Shown: in pieces, positions 37,976 to 47,672 of the stretch | Position numbering within the stretch: position 1 is the stretch's first letter | How the letters are laid out: each line of letters opens with the position of its first letter | Source: Maribellus sp. CM-23 | GTDB taxonomy: Bacteria; Bacteroidota; Bacteroidia; Bacteroidales; Prolixibacteraceae | NCBI RefSeq assembly: GCF_021354595.1 | Contig: NZ_JADWYJ010000001.1 | Coordinates: forward strand, 39,446-103,445 | Direction of reading: 5' to 3' | Length of the DNA: 64,000 bases | The notes under the pieces: generated by a model | Databases searched by the model: none | Told to the model about the DNA's origin: nothing | The model's input: only the letters and a program-made list of their open reading frames with translations | Program-made: the position numbers and the translations under genes

Positions 37976-40474
37976 TTATTCCGGAATTTCAGCCACCAAC
38001 CGGGGTTGTCCTTTTACACGCTCACGTTTTACATCGTAATTGCGTGTGTAGGAAATAACCGAAACGCCCTGGTTCATGTATCCTCCAAACTGTGAATATT
38101 TATCGAAGTGATAATTACCTTGAATCAGGTCGACATGAAAAAAGGGAAGACATTCGCCAAAATCACGGCCCAATTCGGCCAACGCTTTTACAAAATAGGT
38201 AGTAACGTCGTATCCCTGGAATCCAAAATTATCGGGCTCGGTACCAAACGCTGTTTTAAAACCGCTGACAAAACGAATCGTTTTCGGCGAATTATAATCG
38301 ATCCAGTATGGAGCCAGGTATTTGAGTTTCAGATTATGGAAGTGATCGATTTGAATACTTTGATAGCTTGGGTAACGATGAGTACCAATCAGCGTCATCG
38401 AATAATCGCTGGCAAGGTTATTCAGGTTCGATATGGAAATGCTAAGTACTCCTTCGTCCGATGAAGGAATGTAGATCACATTTTCCTTGGTGGAGGACAT
38501 GATCCGGCGCAAACCAAAAGCGCCCTCCCGTTGGAAGTCATAGATGGTAAAATTCACCCCGTCTCTTTCACTCATAAAACCTGAGTTAAAAAACTTTTCC
38601 TGCAGCATATCCACCATTTTCCCTTCGGGCGTGCCGGCATATTCCTGTGTTTTCAGAATAATAAAATTACTGTTGTGGTATTCTTCTGCCACCATGTCTG
38701 CCGTTTGCTGTGTCAGGTAATCGCGGGTTGGGTTTACCTGGTAATAATACGGATTGGAACTCAGCAAGCCGGATTGTGCAGCCAACGGTGATACCAACGG
38801 AATCCGGTTTTTGGCAGCTATCTGAGCAACTTCCTTTTGTACTTCCGGATAAATAGGGCCAATAATCAGATCGGTCTGTAAAAACTCGTCAGTAAAAATA
38901 AACTTTCGAACGGCGTCCATGCGTTGTTCTGTATCGAAAACATGCAGACGAACATTTTGCCCGGCCTGTTCCAAATGATCGAGCGCCATCAAAACACCTT
39001 CATAAAACTGCACGAAGTTTTCGCTGCTCCGGTAAAACTTCTTAAACATGGGCTTTCGCTCCACCTCAATGGTGGTATCCTGGTTTGCCATCGCTTCCAG
39101 TAAATGCTGATTGTTGGGAGAATGGGTATTAACGTCGGCCAGATAAATCATGGAGTCGGGAATGGCCTCTTCCCGGTTCAGCGTGTCGTTGGCTTCCAGA
39201 AACAAGGGAAGGAAAAGTGCCACGTCAAAAGTTTCCGATGAAAATTCCCTCAATTGCGGTTTGCAAAACTCGGGGATTTCCATGGTCGCATCTACGGCAA
39301 AGTATTTCTCATCCGGCAGAGCCGCTTCAGACGACACTACAGTTTCAGATACTGATTCAGTTCCAGATTGTGTTACCGCTGCTTCCTCTGTTTTGTGCGG
39401 AATCAGAATCGTTTCGCCTTCCACCAGGTTACGGTGCTCCAACACCGGGTTGTATTTTTTTAATTCATATATACTTACATGAAATTCTTTTGAAACGCCA
39501 TACAATGTTTCCCCCTTCGTAACATCGTGCTTATCAAACGCCTCTTCGTTCAAAGGTCTGGCCTCGGTTTGCTCTATCTCGGTTTCCTTTACCGGCACGC
39601 GAATCACGGCACCGGCCGGAAAGTCGGTATTCAGAATAGGATTAAGCGCTTTTAATTCCCCCTCTGTTACGTCGTACTTCCGGGCGGTTCCCCAAAGTGT
39701 CTCTCCCGACTCGATGATGTGTTCAAAGTACTTTCCGGAGAATTCTTCTTTTGGTTTTTTAACCGGAACAACCGCAGTTTCTTTCTTCTTCACAGGAATT
39801 GAAAGTACCGCACCTGCTTTCAGGTTTCTGGCCGCCGGATTCAATGCTAAAATTTCTGTCTCGCCAACACCATATTTCTTGGCAATGGAATACAAGGTTT
39901 CTCCGGAAACCACCTGGTGTGTTAATGTACCCGCAGGCAATGGTTGCGGCTGAATTTTTACCTCCTCCTTCTTTTCTGCCACCGGTACTTTTGGAGCCTC
40001 TGCCTCTGGCGTTTTTTCATTCCAGAAAGGAATTTGCAGTTTCAACCCTTTTTTGATGGTGGTTACCCCCGGGTTGTGAGCATACAATTCCTCTACCGAA
40101 ATTCCGTATTGACGTGCGATGAAATAAGCCGTTTCATTTTTCGACTTTACCCTATGCGTTAAAAATCCGGACGGTTTTCCCCTTTCCTGTCCCGACTTTG
40201 CCGACACATCCGCATCTTCGCGGAAAGGAATTTTTATGACGTCGCCAATTTTAGGGCCTTCTGTCAACTTTGGATTGTACTTTTCCAGCTCTTCCCTACT
40301 AACCTTGAATTTTTGCGTCAGGGAAAAAATGGTTTCACCTGTTTCGATCTGGTGTACAATGAATTTTTCGCCACTGATCACCACTACCTCATTCTTCTTC
40401 AGACTCTGGGCGTTTAGCGGCAATTCAAAAACAACCAACAGGAAAACAACAATAAATTTCAGAATAACCCTCAT
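37976..40474 (-). CDS. Five-LysM protein fused to a periplasmic binding-protein-like domain
   Basis: About 832 residues from the ATG at 40474, where a signal peptide begins (MRVILKFIVVFLLVVFELPL). Five LysM modules occupy about residues 30-385; each holds a G-E-T-(I/L)-(F/Y/W) core, for example ETGETIFSLTQKF and SGETLYSIAKKYG. A C-terminal type I periplasmic-binding fold (about 430-825) includes VALFLPLFLEAND, DLIIGPIYPEVQ and IPLVSPLAAQSG. It probably binds peptidoglycan and senses or scaffolds in the periplasm. It is divergent from guaA, an arrangement I believe is common in this phylum. Confidence 0.88.
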   Translation of the reverse strand: MRVILKFIVVFLLVVFELPLNAQSLKKNEVVVISGEKFIVHQIETGETIFSLTQKFKVSREELEKYNPKLTEGPKIGDVIKIPFREDADVSAKSGQERGKPSGFLTHRVKSKNETAYFIARQYGISVEELYAHNPGVTTIKKGLKLQIPFWNEKTPEAEAPKVPVAEKKEEVKIQPQPLPAGTLTHQVVSGETLYSIAKKYGVGETEILALNPAARNLKAGAVLSIPVKKKETAVVPVKKPKEEFSGKYFEHIIESGETLWGTARKYDVTEGELKALNPILNTDFPAGAVIRVPVKETEIEQTEARPLNEEAFDKHDVTKGETLYGVSKEFHVSIYELKKYNPVLEHRNLVEGETILIPHKTEEAAVTQSGTESVSETVVSSEAALPDEKYFAVDATMEIPEFCKPQLREFSSETFDVALFLPLFLEANDTLNREEAIPDSMIYLADVNTHSPNNQHLLEAMANQDTTIEVERKPMFKKFYRSSENFVQFYEGVLMALDHLEQAGQNVRLHVFDTEQRMDAVRKFIFTDEFLQTDLIIGPIYPEVQKEVAQIAAKNRIPLVSPLAAQSGLLSSNPYYYQVNPTRDYLTQQTADMVAEEYHNSNFIILKTQEYAGTPEGKMVDMLQEKFFNSGFMSERDGVNFTIYDFQREGAFGLRRIMSSTKENVIYIPSSDEGVLSISISNLNNLASDYSMTLIGTHRYPSYQSIQIDHFHNLKLKYLAPYWIDYNSPKTIRFVSGFKTAFGTEPDNFGFQGYDVTTYFVKALAELGRDFGECLPFFHVDLIQGNYHFDKYSQFGGYMNQGVSVISYTRNYDVKRERVKGQPRLVAEIPE

Positions 40475-40621
40475 TGATAAGCGCTTAAATTTTGGACCAA
40501 AATTAACAAATAATAGCCAACACAAAATTCTAACGTTTTAATTTGAAATTAATTTTAAGCCCATTCCTGAAACCGTACTTTCTGGCAGTGTTGTTAACAT
40601 GTACTTCTTTTTAACCAACAA

Positions 40622-40655
40622 TTGGCCAGGTTTTCTGGCGATATTCTTACTTTTG
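40622..40655 (+). promoter_or_regulatory. Promoter of guaA
   Basis: TTG (40622-40624), 23 bp, then TACTTTTG (40648-40655) fits the Bacteroidota pattern and lies 28 bp upstream of the start codon. Confidence 0.5.
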
Positions 40656-40683
40656 TGCATTCACAATCAAAAGTAAAATTTTC

Positions 40684-42213
40684 ATGCAGGAAAAGATTCT
40701 AATTCTAGACTTTGGGTCGCAGTACACGCAATTGATCGGAAGAAAGGTCCGTGAGTTGAATGTTTATTGTGAAATCCATCCTTTTAATCACTATCCTGAG
40801 ATTGACGAAAGCGTGAAAGGCGTGATTCTTTCAGGTAGTCCTTATTCGGTAAGAGACGAAGATGCGCCCCGACCCGACCTCTCGAAAATCAAAGGAACTT
40901 TGCCTGTTCTTGGGATTTGCTACGGCGCTCAGTACCTGGCTCATTTTTATGGCGGAGAAGTGGCTCCCTCGGATTCAAGAGAATACGGACGGGCCAACCT
41001 GGGATACATTGACCACGACAGTGAGCTTTTCAAGAATGTAGGACTTCATACGCAAGTGTGGATGTCGCATGGAGATACCATTGTAAAACTTCCGAAAAAC
41101 TATAAGGTAATTGCATCGACTGAAGATGTTAATTATGCTGCCTACAAAGTAGACGACGAACGTACCTGGGCTATTCAGTTTCACCCCGAGGTTTACCACA
41201 CCACCGAAGGCAAACAGTTGCTGGAAAACTTCGTTTCCGACATTTGCGGATGCGTGCAGAACTGGACACCTGACTCGTTTGTGGAAACTACCGTGAATGA
41301 ATTAAAGGCACAACTGGGTAACGACAAAGTAGTGTTAGGCCTTTCTGGAGGTGTTGACTCGTCGGTTGCCGGGGTGTTGCTAAACAAGGCAATCGGTAAA
41401 AATCTGACGTGTATTTTTGTTGACAACGGACTTCTTCGTAAGAATGAATTCGAAGATGTACTGCATTCCTACAAAGACATGGGACTGAATGTGATTGGTG
41501 TAGACGCCAGTCAAAAATTCTGGGACGACCTGGCCGAGGTTACCGATCCGGAACAAAAAAGAAAAATTATTGGCCGCAACTTTATTGAAGTTTTTGATGA
41601 AGAAGCGCACAAGATACAAGATGTGAAGTGGCTCGCACAGGGCACCATTTACCCCGATGTTATTGAATCGGTTTCGGTAAACGGTCCATCAGCCACCATA
41701 AAATCGCACCACAACGTAGGTGGATTGCCTGAGAAAATGAAACTGAAAGTAGTGGAACCGTTGAAACTGCTTTTCAAAGACGAGGTTCGTCGTGTGGGTA
41801 AAGCCCTTCAGATTAAACAGGAATTACTGGGGCGCCATCCTTTCCCGGGTCCGGGGCTTGGCATCCGCATTCTGGGCGATGTAACTCCCGATAAAGTAAG
41901 AATTCTGCAGGAAGCCGATGCCATTTTTATCAATGGTCTGAAAAAATGGGGATTGTACGACGATGTTTGGCAGGCAGGTGTTATGCTGCTACCCGTGCAG
42001 TCGGTAGGTGTAATGGGCGACGAAAGAACCTATGAAAATACCGTTGCGTTGCGGGCTGTAACTTCTACCGACGGAATGACGGCAGACTGGGTGCACCTTC
42101 CCTATGATTTTCTGGCGAAGATGTCGAACGAGATCATTAACAAGGTGCGGGGAATTAACCGCGTAGTTTATGACATTAGTTCCAAACCGCCGGCAACAAT
42201 TGAATGGGAATAG
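40684..42213 (+). CDS. guaA: GMP synthase (glutamine-hydrolysing)
   Basis: Aminates XMP to GMP using glutamine and ATP. The 509 residues hold a class I glutamine amidotransferase domain (about 4-190; nucleophile Cys79 in GICYGAQYL, with the catalytic His/Glu in [10 protein letters not shown]), the ATP pyrophosphatase P-loop [13 protein letters not shown], and the C-terminal dimerisation domain with [15 protein letters not shown] and the final [13 protein letters not shown]. Full length. Confidence 0.98.
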   Translation: MQEKILILDFGSQYTQLIGRKVRELNVYCEIHPFNHYPEIDESVKGVILSGSPYSVRDEDAPRPDLSKIKGTLPVLGICYGAQYLAHFYGGEVAPSDSREYGRANLGYIDHDSELFKNVGLHTQVWMSHGDTIVKLPKNYKVIASTEDVNYAAYKVDDERTWAIQFHPEVYHTTEGKQLLENFVSDICGCVQNWTPDSFVETTVNELKAQLGNDKVVLGLSGGVDSSVAGVLLNKAIGKNLTCIFVDNGLLRKNEFEDVLHSYKDMGLNVIGVDASQKFWDDLAEVTDPEQKRKIIGRNFIEVFDEEAHKIQDVKWLAQGTIYPDVIESVSVNGPSATIKSHHNVGGLPEKMKLKVVEPLKLLFKDEVRRVGKALQIKQELLGRHPFPGPGLGIRILGDVTPDKVRILQEADAIFINGLKKWGLYDDVWQAGVMLLPVQSVGVMGDERTYENTVALRAVTSTDGMTADWVHLPYDFLAKMSNEIINKVRGINRVVYDISSKPPATIEWE

Positions 42214-42285
42214 TTGTTAGGCTTTTGATATTGGTTGCCTGAAGCAATATTTGGCAGCTTACCGGGTTACATTAACAAAAAGACT

Positions 42286-43914
42286 ATGAAAGTTTCAAGA
42301 TTTAATAAAACGTCCAACTTAGGGCTAAGGATACTTTTAGCAATTTTTCTGGCTTGGCCTTTTGCGCAGCTTTCCGCACAGGAAAACGTTCAGCAAAGCC
42401 AACTGAAATTTGGCCGCCTGCTTCGGTTGATTGACGGTTATTATGTTGATTCGGCCAATGTCGAAAAGCTGGCAGAAGATGCCGTTGTTCATGTACTGAG
42501 TGAACTGGACCCGCATTCTACCTACATTTCAAAAGAAGAAGTGGAAAAGATGAACGAACCTTTAAAAGGAAATTTTGAAGGTATTGGCATATCGTTTAAC
42601 ATTTTCAAAGATACTTTGCTGGTTACAACCACCATTGCCGGAGGCCCTTCCGAAAAAGTTGGCTTACGGGCCGGCGACCGGATTGTGGAAGTGGATGGTA
42701 AAAACATTGCAGGTATCGGCCTTAAAAACTCCGATGTTTTTGACATGCTTCGGGGAGATAAAGGCACTGAGGTGAATCTGAAGGTGTCGCGCAAATTGGA
42801 AAAAGACCTTCTGGCTTTTACCATCATCCGCGATAAAATTCCGATTTACAGCCTTGATGCCTCTTACATGCTGAATAAAAACACAGGCTACATAAAACTG
42901 AGCAGGTTTTCGGCAACCACCAACGACGAGTTTGTGGGAGCCATGAAAGACCTGAAACAACAGGGGATTGAAAACCTGGTGCTTGACCTGCGTGGCAACG
43001 GCGGAGGCTATTTAAAAACCGCGATTGAAATTTCAGACCAGTTTCTTGACAACAATAAACTGATCGTTTATACAAGTGGCAAGAACGATCCCAAACGGGA
43101 TTACGATGCTTCGGCCAAAGGTTTGTTTGAAACCGGAAAGCTGGTTGTTTTGGTAGACGAAGGATCAGCCTCGGCCAGCGAAATTGTGTCCGGCGCTGTT
43201 CAGGATTGGGACCGTGGAGTTATAATTGGCCGTCGTTCGTTTGGAAAAGGACTTGTACAAAAACCATTTTTCCTGACTGACGGATCAATGGTTCGGCTTA
43301 CAACCGCCCATTATTATACACCAAGTGGGCGCTGTATTCAGAAACCATATGAAGACGGCGTGAGCGAATACAGAAAAGATTACACCAACCGGATGAGCAA
43401 CGGCGAAATGTTTAATGCCGACAGCATTCATTTTGATACTTCTTTAAAACACAAAACACTGGTGAATGGCCGAAGTGTTTACGGAGGAGGTGGTGTAATG
43501 CCCGATATTTTTGTTCCGCTCGATACTTCACACAACTATATTTACCTGAACCAGTTGAGAAGAAAAAATGTGGTTTTCAACTACGTCCTCGATTTCATTG
43601 ATACAAACCGCGATGAGCTGAAAAAAGACTATCCGGAATTTGATCAGTTCAACCGGAATTTCACCATTGGTGATGATGCAGTGGAAGAAATTGTAAGCCG
43701 GGGAGAAAAAGAAGGCGTGGAAAGAAACGATGAAAGTATTGCTTTTATAAAAGACAATTTAAAGCAAGAATTAAAGGCTTTTATCGCCCGCGATGTGTAT
43801 TCGCGTAACGACATGTACAAAGTTCTCAATGAGGACGATCCTGAAATAAGTAAGGCACTGGAGGTACTCGACGATAAAAAAGAATACGAGGGCCTACTGG
43901 TAACCAACGAATAA
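42286..43914 (+). CDS. S41-family C-terminal processing protease (CtpA-like)
   Basis: About 542 residues from the ATG at 42286, which opens a signal peptide (ILLAIFLAWPFAQLSAQ). A PDZ domain (about 85-165, with GIGISFNIFKDTLLV and AGDRIVEVDGKNI) precedes the S41 catalytic domain. The Ser is in DEGSASASEIVSGA and the Lys in RRSFGKGLVQ. It degrades or trims periplasmic proteins. It lies 72 bp after guaA and 4 bp before pnuC. Confidence 0.94.
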   Translation: MKVSRFNKTSNLGLRILLAIFLAWPFAQLSAQENVQQSQLKFGRLLRLIDGYYVDSANVEKLAEDAVVHVLSELDPHSTYISKEEVEKMNEPLKGNFEGIGISFNIFKDTLLVTTTIAGGPSEKVGLRAGDRIVEVDGKNIAGIGLKNSDVFDMLRGDKGTEVNLKVSRKLEKDLLAFTIIRDKIPIYSLDASYMLNKNTGYIKLSRFSATTNDEFVGAMKDLKQQGIENLVLDLRGNGGGYLKTAIEISDQFLDNNKLIVYTSGKNDPKRDYDASAKGLFETGKLVVLVDEGSASASEIVSGAVQDWDRGVIIGRRSFGKGLVQKPFFLTDGSMVRLTTAHYYTPSGRCIQKPYEDGVSEYRKDYTNRMSNGEMFNADSIHFDTSLKHKTLVNGRSVYGGGGVMPDIFVPLDTSHNYIYLNQLRRKNVVFNYVLDFIDTNRDELKKDYPEFDQFNRNFTIGDDAVEEIVSRGEKEGVERNDESIAFIKDNLKQELKAFIARDVYSRNDMYKVLNEDDPEISKALEVLDDKKEYEGLLVTNE

Positions 43915-43918
43915 TTTT

Positions 43919-44530
43919 ATGACTGAGACAATTCTGGAATGGCTTTCAGAACACCAAACGGAGGTACTGGGAGCCATTCTTGGTATGATATATATATTCT
44001 TTTCGATCCGCCAGAATATATTCACCTGGCCCACCGGACTGATTTCCTCGTTTCTGTACGTTATCGTATTTTTTGACGTAAAGCTATACGCCGACATGGG
44101 ACTACAGGTCTACTATGTGGTTATAAGCTTGTATGGCTGGTATTTTTGGATGAAAGGGAAAAAACCGGATGCCCAGGCACAGGTTCCGGTACGGCTCACT
44201 ACCTCAAAACTAAGATACATGCTGGTAGCAGCATCGGTTGTTTTGTACGCTCTTATCCTGTTTATCCTAAAAAACTTTACAGATTCGGATGTTCCATACC
44301 TGGATTCTTTAACCACAGCCTTGAGTATCGTTGCCACCTGGATGCTGGCTAAAAAGTACGTTGAACACTGGCTCATCTGGATTTTTGTCGATGCAGTTTC
44401 GGCAGGTCTCTATGTATATAAAGGTTTATGGGCCACTGTTATCTTGTTTTCGATATACACGTTTATGGCCATTTATGGTTATTTTGCATGGAAGAAAGAT
44501 TTATTGAAACGAGTTGAAGCAGCGTCCTAA
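43919..44530 (+). CDS. pnuC: PnuC nicotinamide riboside transporter
   Basis: The 203-residue facilitator of nicotinamide riboside uptake has seven helices. It shows the family's IRQNIFTWPTGLISSFLYV, YGWYFWMKGK and WIFVDAVSAGLYVYKGLW segments. It overlaps the downstream nicotinamide-riboside-kinase-like gene by 17 bp, so uptake and phosphorylation are coupled. Confidence 0.96.
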   Translation: MTETILEWLSEHQTEVLGAILGMIYIFFSIRQNIFTWPTGLISSFLYVIVFFDVKLYADMGLQVYYVVISLYGWYFWMKGKKPDAQAQVPVRLTTSKLRYMLVAASVVLYALILFILKNFTDSDVPYLDSLTTALSIVATWMLAKKYVEHWLIWIFVDAVSAGLYVYKGLWATVILFSIYTFMAIYGYFAWKKDLLKRVEAAS

Positions 44531-45038
44531 AATAATAGCCATTACCGGGGCCGAATCTACCGGAAAAAGTAATCTGGCCAGGGAACTATCAGAACATTAC
44601 GGAGCGCCGTTTATTCCTGAATATGCACGCGACTACATTCAGAACCTGGATAGAAAATACACCTTTGAAGATGTTGAGTACATTGCGCAAAAACAGGTAG
44701 AGCAATACAATGACCTGATCAAGTCAGGTTTCCAGGTCATTTTTCTGGATACCTGGTTACTCATCACAAAAGTGTGGTTCGAGGTCGTTTTTGGCAGGAT
44801 TCCCCACTGGATTGAAAACGAATTAAAAAACACAAAAATTGATCTATTTCTTGTCTGCGACACAGACCTTCCCTGGATCTCAGATCCTGTTCGTGAAAAC
44901 GGGGGAGAGAACAGAGAGCGCTTGCAGGAAAAATACATCAGCGAAATCGGAAAATACGGTTTTCCCTACGAAATCATTCAGGGCATGAACGGAACAAGAG
45001 TACAAAATGCCATCTCGGTGATCGACAGGATACTTTAA
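44514..45038 (+). CDS. NadR-type ATP-binding protein (ribosylnicotinamide kinase-like), TTG start
   Basis: The 174-residue P-loop protein (ITGAESTGKSNLA, 9-21) matches the kinase half of NadR. It has EYARDYI and a LVCDTDLPWISDPVRENG lid region; the NMN adenylyltransferase half is absent. The start must be the TTG at 44514: an in-frame stop (TGA) lies at 44505 and no ATG or GTG occurs between them. It should trap imported nicotinamide riboside as NMN for NAD synthesis. Overlap with pnuC implies translational coupling. Confidence 0.9.
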   Translation: MKQRPKIIAITGAESTGKSNLARELSEHYGAPFIPEYARDYIQNLDRKYTFEDVEYIAQKQVEQYNDLIKSGFQVIFLDTWLLITKVWFEVVFGRIPHWIENELKNTKIDLFLVCDTDLPWISDPVRENGGENRERLQEKYISEIGKYGFPYEIIQGMNGTRVQNAISVIDRIL

Positions 45039-45122
45039 CCTTTATCAACAAAACATTCAATAAATCGTTTTTAATGTAATTTGTTAAGCGATACTGCTTA
45101 GCTTTGCATTAGACTAAAAATT

Positions 45123-46049
45123 ATGACAACACAGGAATTCGAAAACCGATTGCAGAACACCATTGATAAACTGAGTGAACCCGAGTCTTACAAACTGGTT
45201 TGTCACGAACATCTTAAAGGAGAACCCCTGCCGTCGAATAAAAACATTGCCCGGATTATTGAGCTGGTTCGGGAAATCCTGTTTCCCGGGTATTTTGGAA
45301 ATACAACCCTGCGGGGAGGTACGACCAAACACTACATGGGAGTTTATGTGGATGAACTTTACGAATTATTAAGCGGGGAAATTCTTGCCAGCATGTGTTT
45401 CGAATGTGAAGAAACAACCATTAGCAAAGTAGAACGACACCGTTCAAAATCAGAACAAGACACCATTGATCTGATCGAATTTCTGCCAGAAATGAGGCGC
45501 CAGTTGGTAACCGACGTTGAAGCAACCTTTCTAAACGATCCGGCAGCCAAAAATTACGGAGAAGTCATTTTTAGTTATCCGGGAATCCGCGCCATCACCA
45601 ACTATAGGTTGGCACACCGGCTTTTGCAACTGCAGGTGCCGCTTTTGCCACGCATTATCGCTGAAATGGCGCACAGCGAAACCGGGATAGACATACACCC
45701 ACGGGCGCAAATTGGGGAAAGTTTTACTATTGACCACGGAACCGGTGTAGTTATTGGTTCTACCTGTATTATCGGAAGCAATGTAAAAATATACCAAGGG
45801 GTAACTCTGGGTGCCAAAAGCTTTCCGCTCGACGAAAACGGGAACCCGATAAAAGGCATACCGCGCCACCCGATCGTGGAAGACGATGTGGTAATCTATG
45901 CCGGGGCTACCATACTTGGCCGGGTAACCATTGGAAAAGGTTCTGTAATCGGAGGAAATGTGTGGGTTACCAACGATTTGCCGCCCAATTCACGTATTAT
46001 TCAAAAAAGACCAAAAGAATCAACATTTACCGACGGAGCCGGTATTTGA
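45123..46049 (+). CDS. cysE: Serine O-acetyltransferase
   Basis: Acetylates serine on the cysteine pathway. In the 308 residues an N-terminal helical domain (about 1-150) with SYPGIRAITNYRLAHRL precedes left-handed beta-helix hexapeptide repeats (about 190-290). The active-site region includes AEMAHSETGIDIHPRAQIG and FTIDHGTGVVIG. The long N-terminal domain and the C-terminal tail (KRPKESTFTDGAGI) resemble the Bacteroidota/EpsC form. Confidence 0.93.
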   Translation: MTTQEFENRLQNTIDKLSEPESYKLVCHEHLKGEPLPSNKNIARIIELVREILFPGYFGNTTLRGGTTKHYMGVYVDELYELLSGEILASMCFECEETTISKVERHRSKSEQDTIDLIEFLPEMRRQLVTDVEATFLNDPAAKNYGEVIFSYPGIRAITNYRLAHRLLQLQVPLLPRIIAEMAHSETGIDIHPRAQIGESFTIDHGTGVVIGSTCIIGSNVKIYQGVTLGAKSFPLDENGNPIKGIPRHPIVEDDVVIYAGATILGRVTIGKGSVIGGNVWVTNDLPPNSRIIQKRPKESTFTDGAGI

Positions 46050-46062
46050 TAAACTCAAAATA

Positions 46063-47199
46063 TTGAAAGATTATAAACTGATTGCAAAAACTTTTGCAGG
46101 GCTGGAAGATGTACTGGCCAAAGAGGTAAAACGTCTGGGCGGAAAAAATGTACGTCGCGGAAAACGAGCCGTTTTTTACGAAGGTGATCTTGAAATGATC
46201 TATCGTTCCAATTACTATCTGCGAACGGCGTTAAAAGTATTAAAAGAGATTGATCATTTTCAGTTTAAGAATGTAGACCAGTTTTACCTAAAGTGTAAAA
46301 ATATCGATTGGTCGAAGCACCTGGGACTTGAAGATACCTTTTCAATCGACAGTGTGGTGGTAAACTCAAGGGACTTCCGTAACTCAATGTTTGCCTCCCT
46401 GAAAGTTAAGGATGCGATCGCTGATTATTTTCGCGAAAAACAGGGAAAACGGCCCAATGTAGATACCGATAATCCTGACCTGATCATTAATGTTCACATT
46501 TTCCAGAATACATGTACCATCTCCCTCGACAGTTCGGGTGAATCGTTGCACAAAAGAGGTTACCGTATAAAACAAGGCGATGCCCCCTTAAACGAGGTAT
46601 TGGCAGCCGGCATGATTATGTTGGCTGGCTGGTACGGAAACTCCGATTTTATGGATCCGATGTGTGGTTCAGGAACCATCGCTATTGAAGCAGCCATGAT
46701 TGCCCAAAATATTCCGGCGGCTAAATTCAGAAAAGAGTTTGCTTTTCAGAACTGGAACGATTACGACCAGCTTTTATGGGATAAAATTACCGAACCTACA
46801 GAAAAACGTGAATACCGTTATACCATATATGCTTCGGATATATCAGCTGGCAATCTTCTAAACGCACAAACAAATGCGCGGCGGGCGTTGGTTTTTAACA
46901 AAATCAAATTTGCGGTAGCAGACTTTAAAGATTTGCCCATTGAGATGCACAACGGCACCATTATTACCAATCCACCCTATGGAGAGCGTTTAAAAAGCGA
47001 AAATTTAGATAGTTTGTATCAAATGATAGGAGAACGCCTTAAGCACCATTACTGCGGCAATGAAGCCTGGATTATAAGCTCAGCTAAGGAAAGCATGAAA
47101 TACATTGGATTAAAACCCACGAGTAAACAGGAGCTTTTCAACGGAGCTTTGGAGTGTAACTTCAATAAATACGAAATCTTTGAAGGGAAAAGAAGTTGA
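46063..47199 (+). CDS. THUMP-domain class I rRNA methyltransferase (RlmL-N-like), TTG start
   Basis: The proposed start is the TTG at 46063, 13 bp after cysE, giving a 378-residue protein beginning (M)KDYKLIAKTFAGLEDVLAKE, the usual N terminus of this family. The upstream in-frame ATG at 45958 would lie deep inside cysE. A THUMP domain (about 45-155) is followed by a Rossmann methyltransferase with DPMCGSGTIAIEAA (SAM binding) and TNPPYGERL (catalytic NPPY). It likely methylates guanine N2 in 23S rRNA (RlmL/YcbY N-terminal half); exact site unproven. Confidence 0.9.
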   Translation: MKDYKLIAKTFAGLEDVLAKEVKRLGGKNVRRGKRAVFYEGDLEMIYRSNYYLRTALKVLKEIDHFQFKNVDQFYLKCKNIDWSKHLGLEDTFSIDSVVVNSRDFRNSMFASLKVKDAIADYFREKQGKRPNVDTDNPDLIINVHIFQNTCTISLDSSGESLHKRGYRIKQGDAPLNEVLAAGMIMLAGWYGNSDFMDPMCGSGTIAIEAAMIAQNIPAAKFRKEFAFQNWNDYDQLLWDKITEPTEKREYRYTIYASDISAGNLLNAQTNARRALVFNKIKFAVADFKDLPIEMHNGTIITNPPYGERLKSENLDSLYQMIGERLKHHYCGNEAWIISSAKESMKYIGLKPTSKQELFNGALECNFNKYEIFEGKRS

Positions 47200-47216
47200 G
47201 TTGAGTCTTTCAAACC

Positions 47217-47250
47217 AAAAGGGGTTTAAAACGTTGCGTCTTAACCCCCT
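47217..47250 (-). terminator. Hairpin between the methyltransferase and the GG-peptide gene
   Basis: GGGGTTtAA / TTAACCCC brackets an ~11-nt loop at 47221-47248. On the minus strand it is followed by TTTTGG, so it may end the peptide transcript. On the plus strand there is no T run. Confidence 0.45.
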
Positions 47251-47384
47251 GTACTAACAACTTAATTGGTTCTGTATATAGGCTACTCTTCTTCCTAATT
47301 TTAAAGAAACGTATTAATCTTAGTTAAACAAGGATACTCTATCCTGTAAGACAATAAAAATAAAACAGCTAATGATTTGAGGTA

Positions 47385-47537
47385 TTATCCCTCTAAAGTA
47401 TCATAAACATCCCTATCTCTGGATTTTGGTCTTGACTCGTCACCACCTTTTAAAGTTCTCATTTCCTCATTGGTCAAAACGTCAAAATTGAAGCTAGCAA
47501 AAGTGTTTTCAGTTGTTTGTCCCAGTACCCTTTTCAT
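47385..47537 (-). CDS. Small peptide with a double-glycine leader (RiPP or secreted-peptide precursor-like)
   Basis: An ATG at 47537 opens a 50-codon frame ending TAA at 47385. It begins MKRVLGQTTENTFASFNFD, followed by VLTNEEMRTLKGG and an 18-residue charged tail DESRPKSRDRDVYDTLEG. The L-x(2)-E-E-M-x(3)-x-G-G pattern matches Bacteroidota natural-product and secreted-peptide leaders cleaved after GG by C39-peptidase transporters. The tail lacks Cys and has few modifiable residues, so it may be an unmodified signal peptide and not a RiPP. It is divergent from the TPR-CHAT gene (135 bp between starts) and shares a promoter element with the sigma factor gene. No maturase or exporter is nearby. 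Confidence 0.65.
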   Translation of the reverse strand: MKRVLGQTTENTFASFNFDVLTNEEMRTLKGGDESRPKSRDRDVYDTLEG

Positions 47538-47539
47538 GA

Positions 47540-47581
47540 TTAAATAGATTAATTCGTTAAACTTTTTAAATACACATTCAC
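47540..47581 (-). repeat. Copy 0 of the GTGAATGTGTATTTAAAA motif (5' region of the peptide gene)
   Basis: On the minus strand GTGAATGTGTATTTAAAA (47564-47581) is followed by a 7-nt spacer and CGAATTAATCTATTTA, then by the peptide start codon. The same composite sequence recurs on the plus strand downstream of the CHAT gene (see 50544-50743). Confidence 0.7.
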
Positions 47582-47582
47582 T

Positions 47583-47614
47583 TATATATTCCTAAAAGCC
47601 TAAAAAGGTAACCC
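47583..47614 (-). promoter_or_regulatory. Shared promoter element upstream of the GG-peptide gene
   Basis: On the minus strand GGGTTACCTTTTT (47602-47614), 10 bp, then GAATA (47587-47591) is the same 13-mer with the same spacing to GAATA as upstream of the sigma factor gene (52860-52887). The GGGTTACC block would be a -35-like and GAATATATAA a -10-like element of an alternative sigma factor. The implied transcript start is near 47580, leaving a ~43-nt leader. Confidence 0.6.
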
Positions 47615-47619
47615 CCGAA

Positions 47620-47649
47620 TTTGAAAAAAATTAAAAAACCTTTACTTTG
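47620..47649 (+). promoter_or_regulatory. Candidate promoter of the TPR-CHAT gene
   Basis: TTTG (47620-47623), 19 bp, then TACTTTG (47643-47649) is one base short of TAnnTTTG. It ends 23 bp before the ATG. This suggests housekeeping transcription, unlike the divergent peptide gene. Confidence 0.45.
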
Positions 47650-47672
47650 GCGTTTGAAATCATAACATTATT

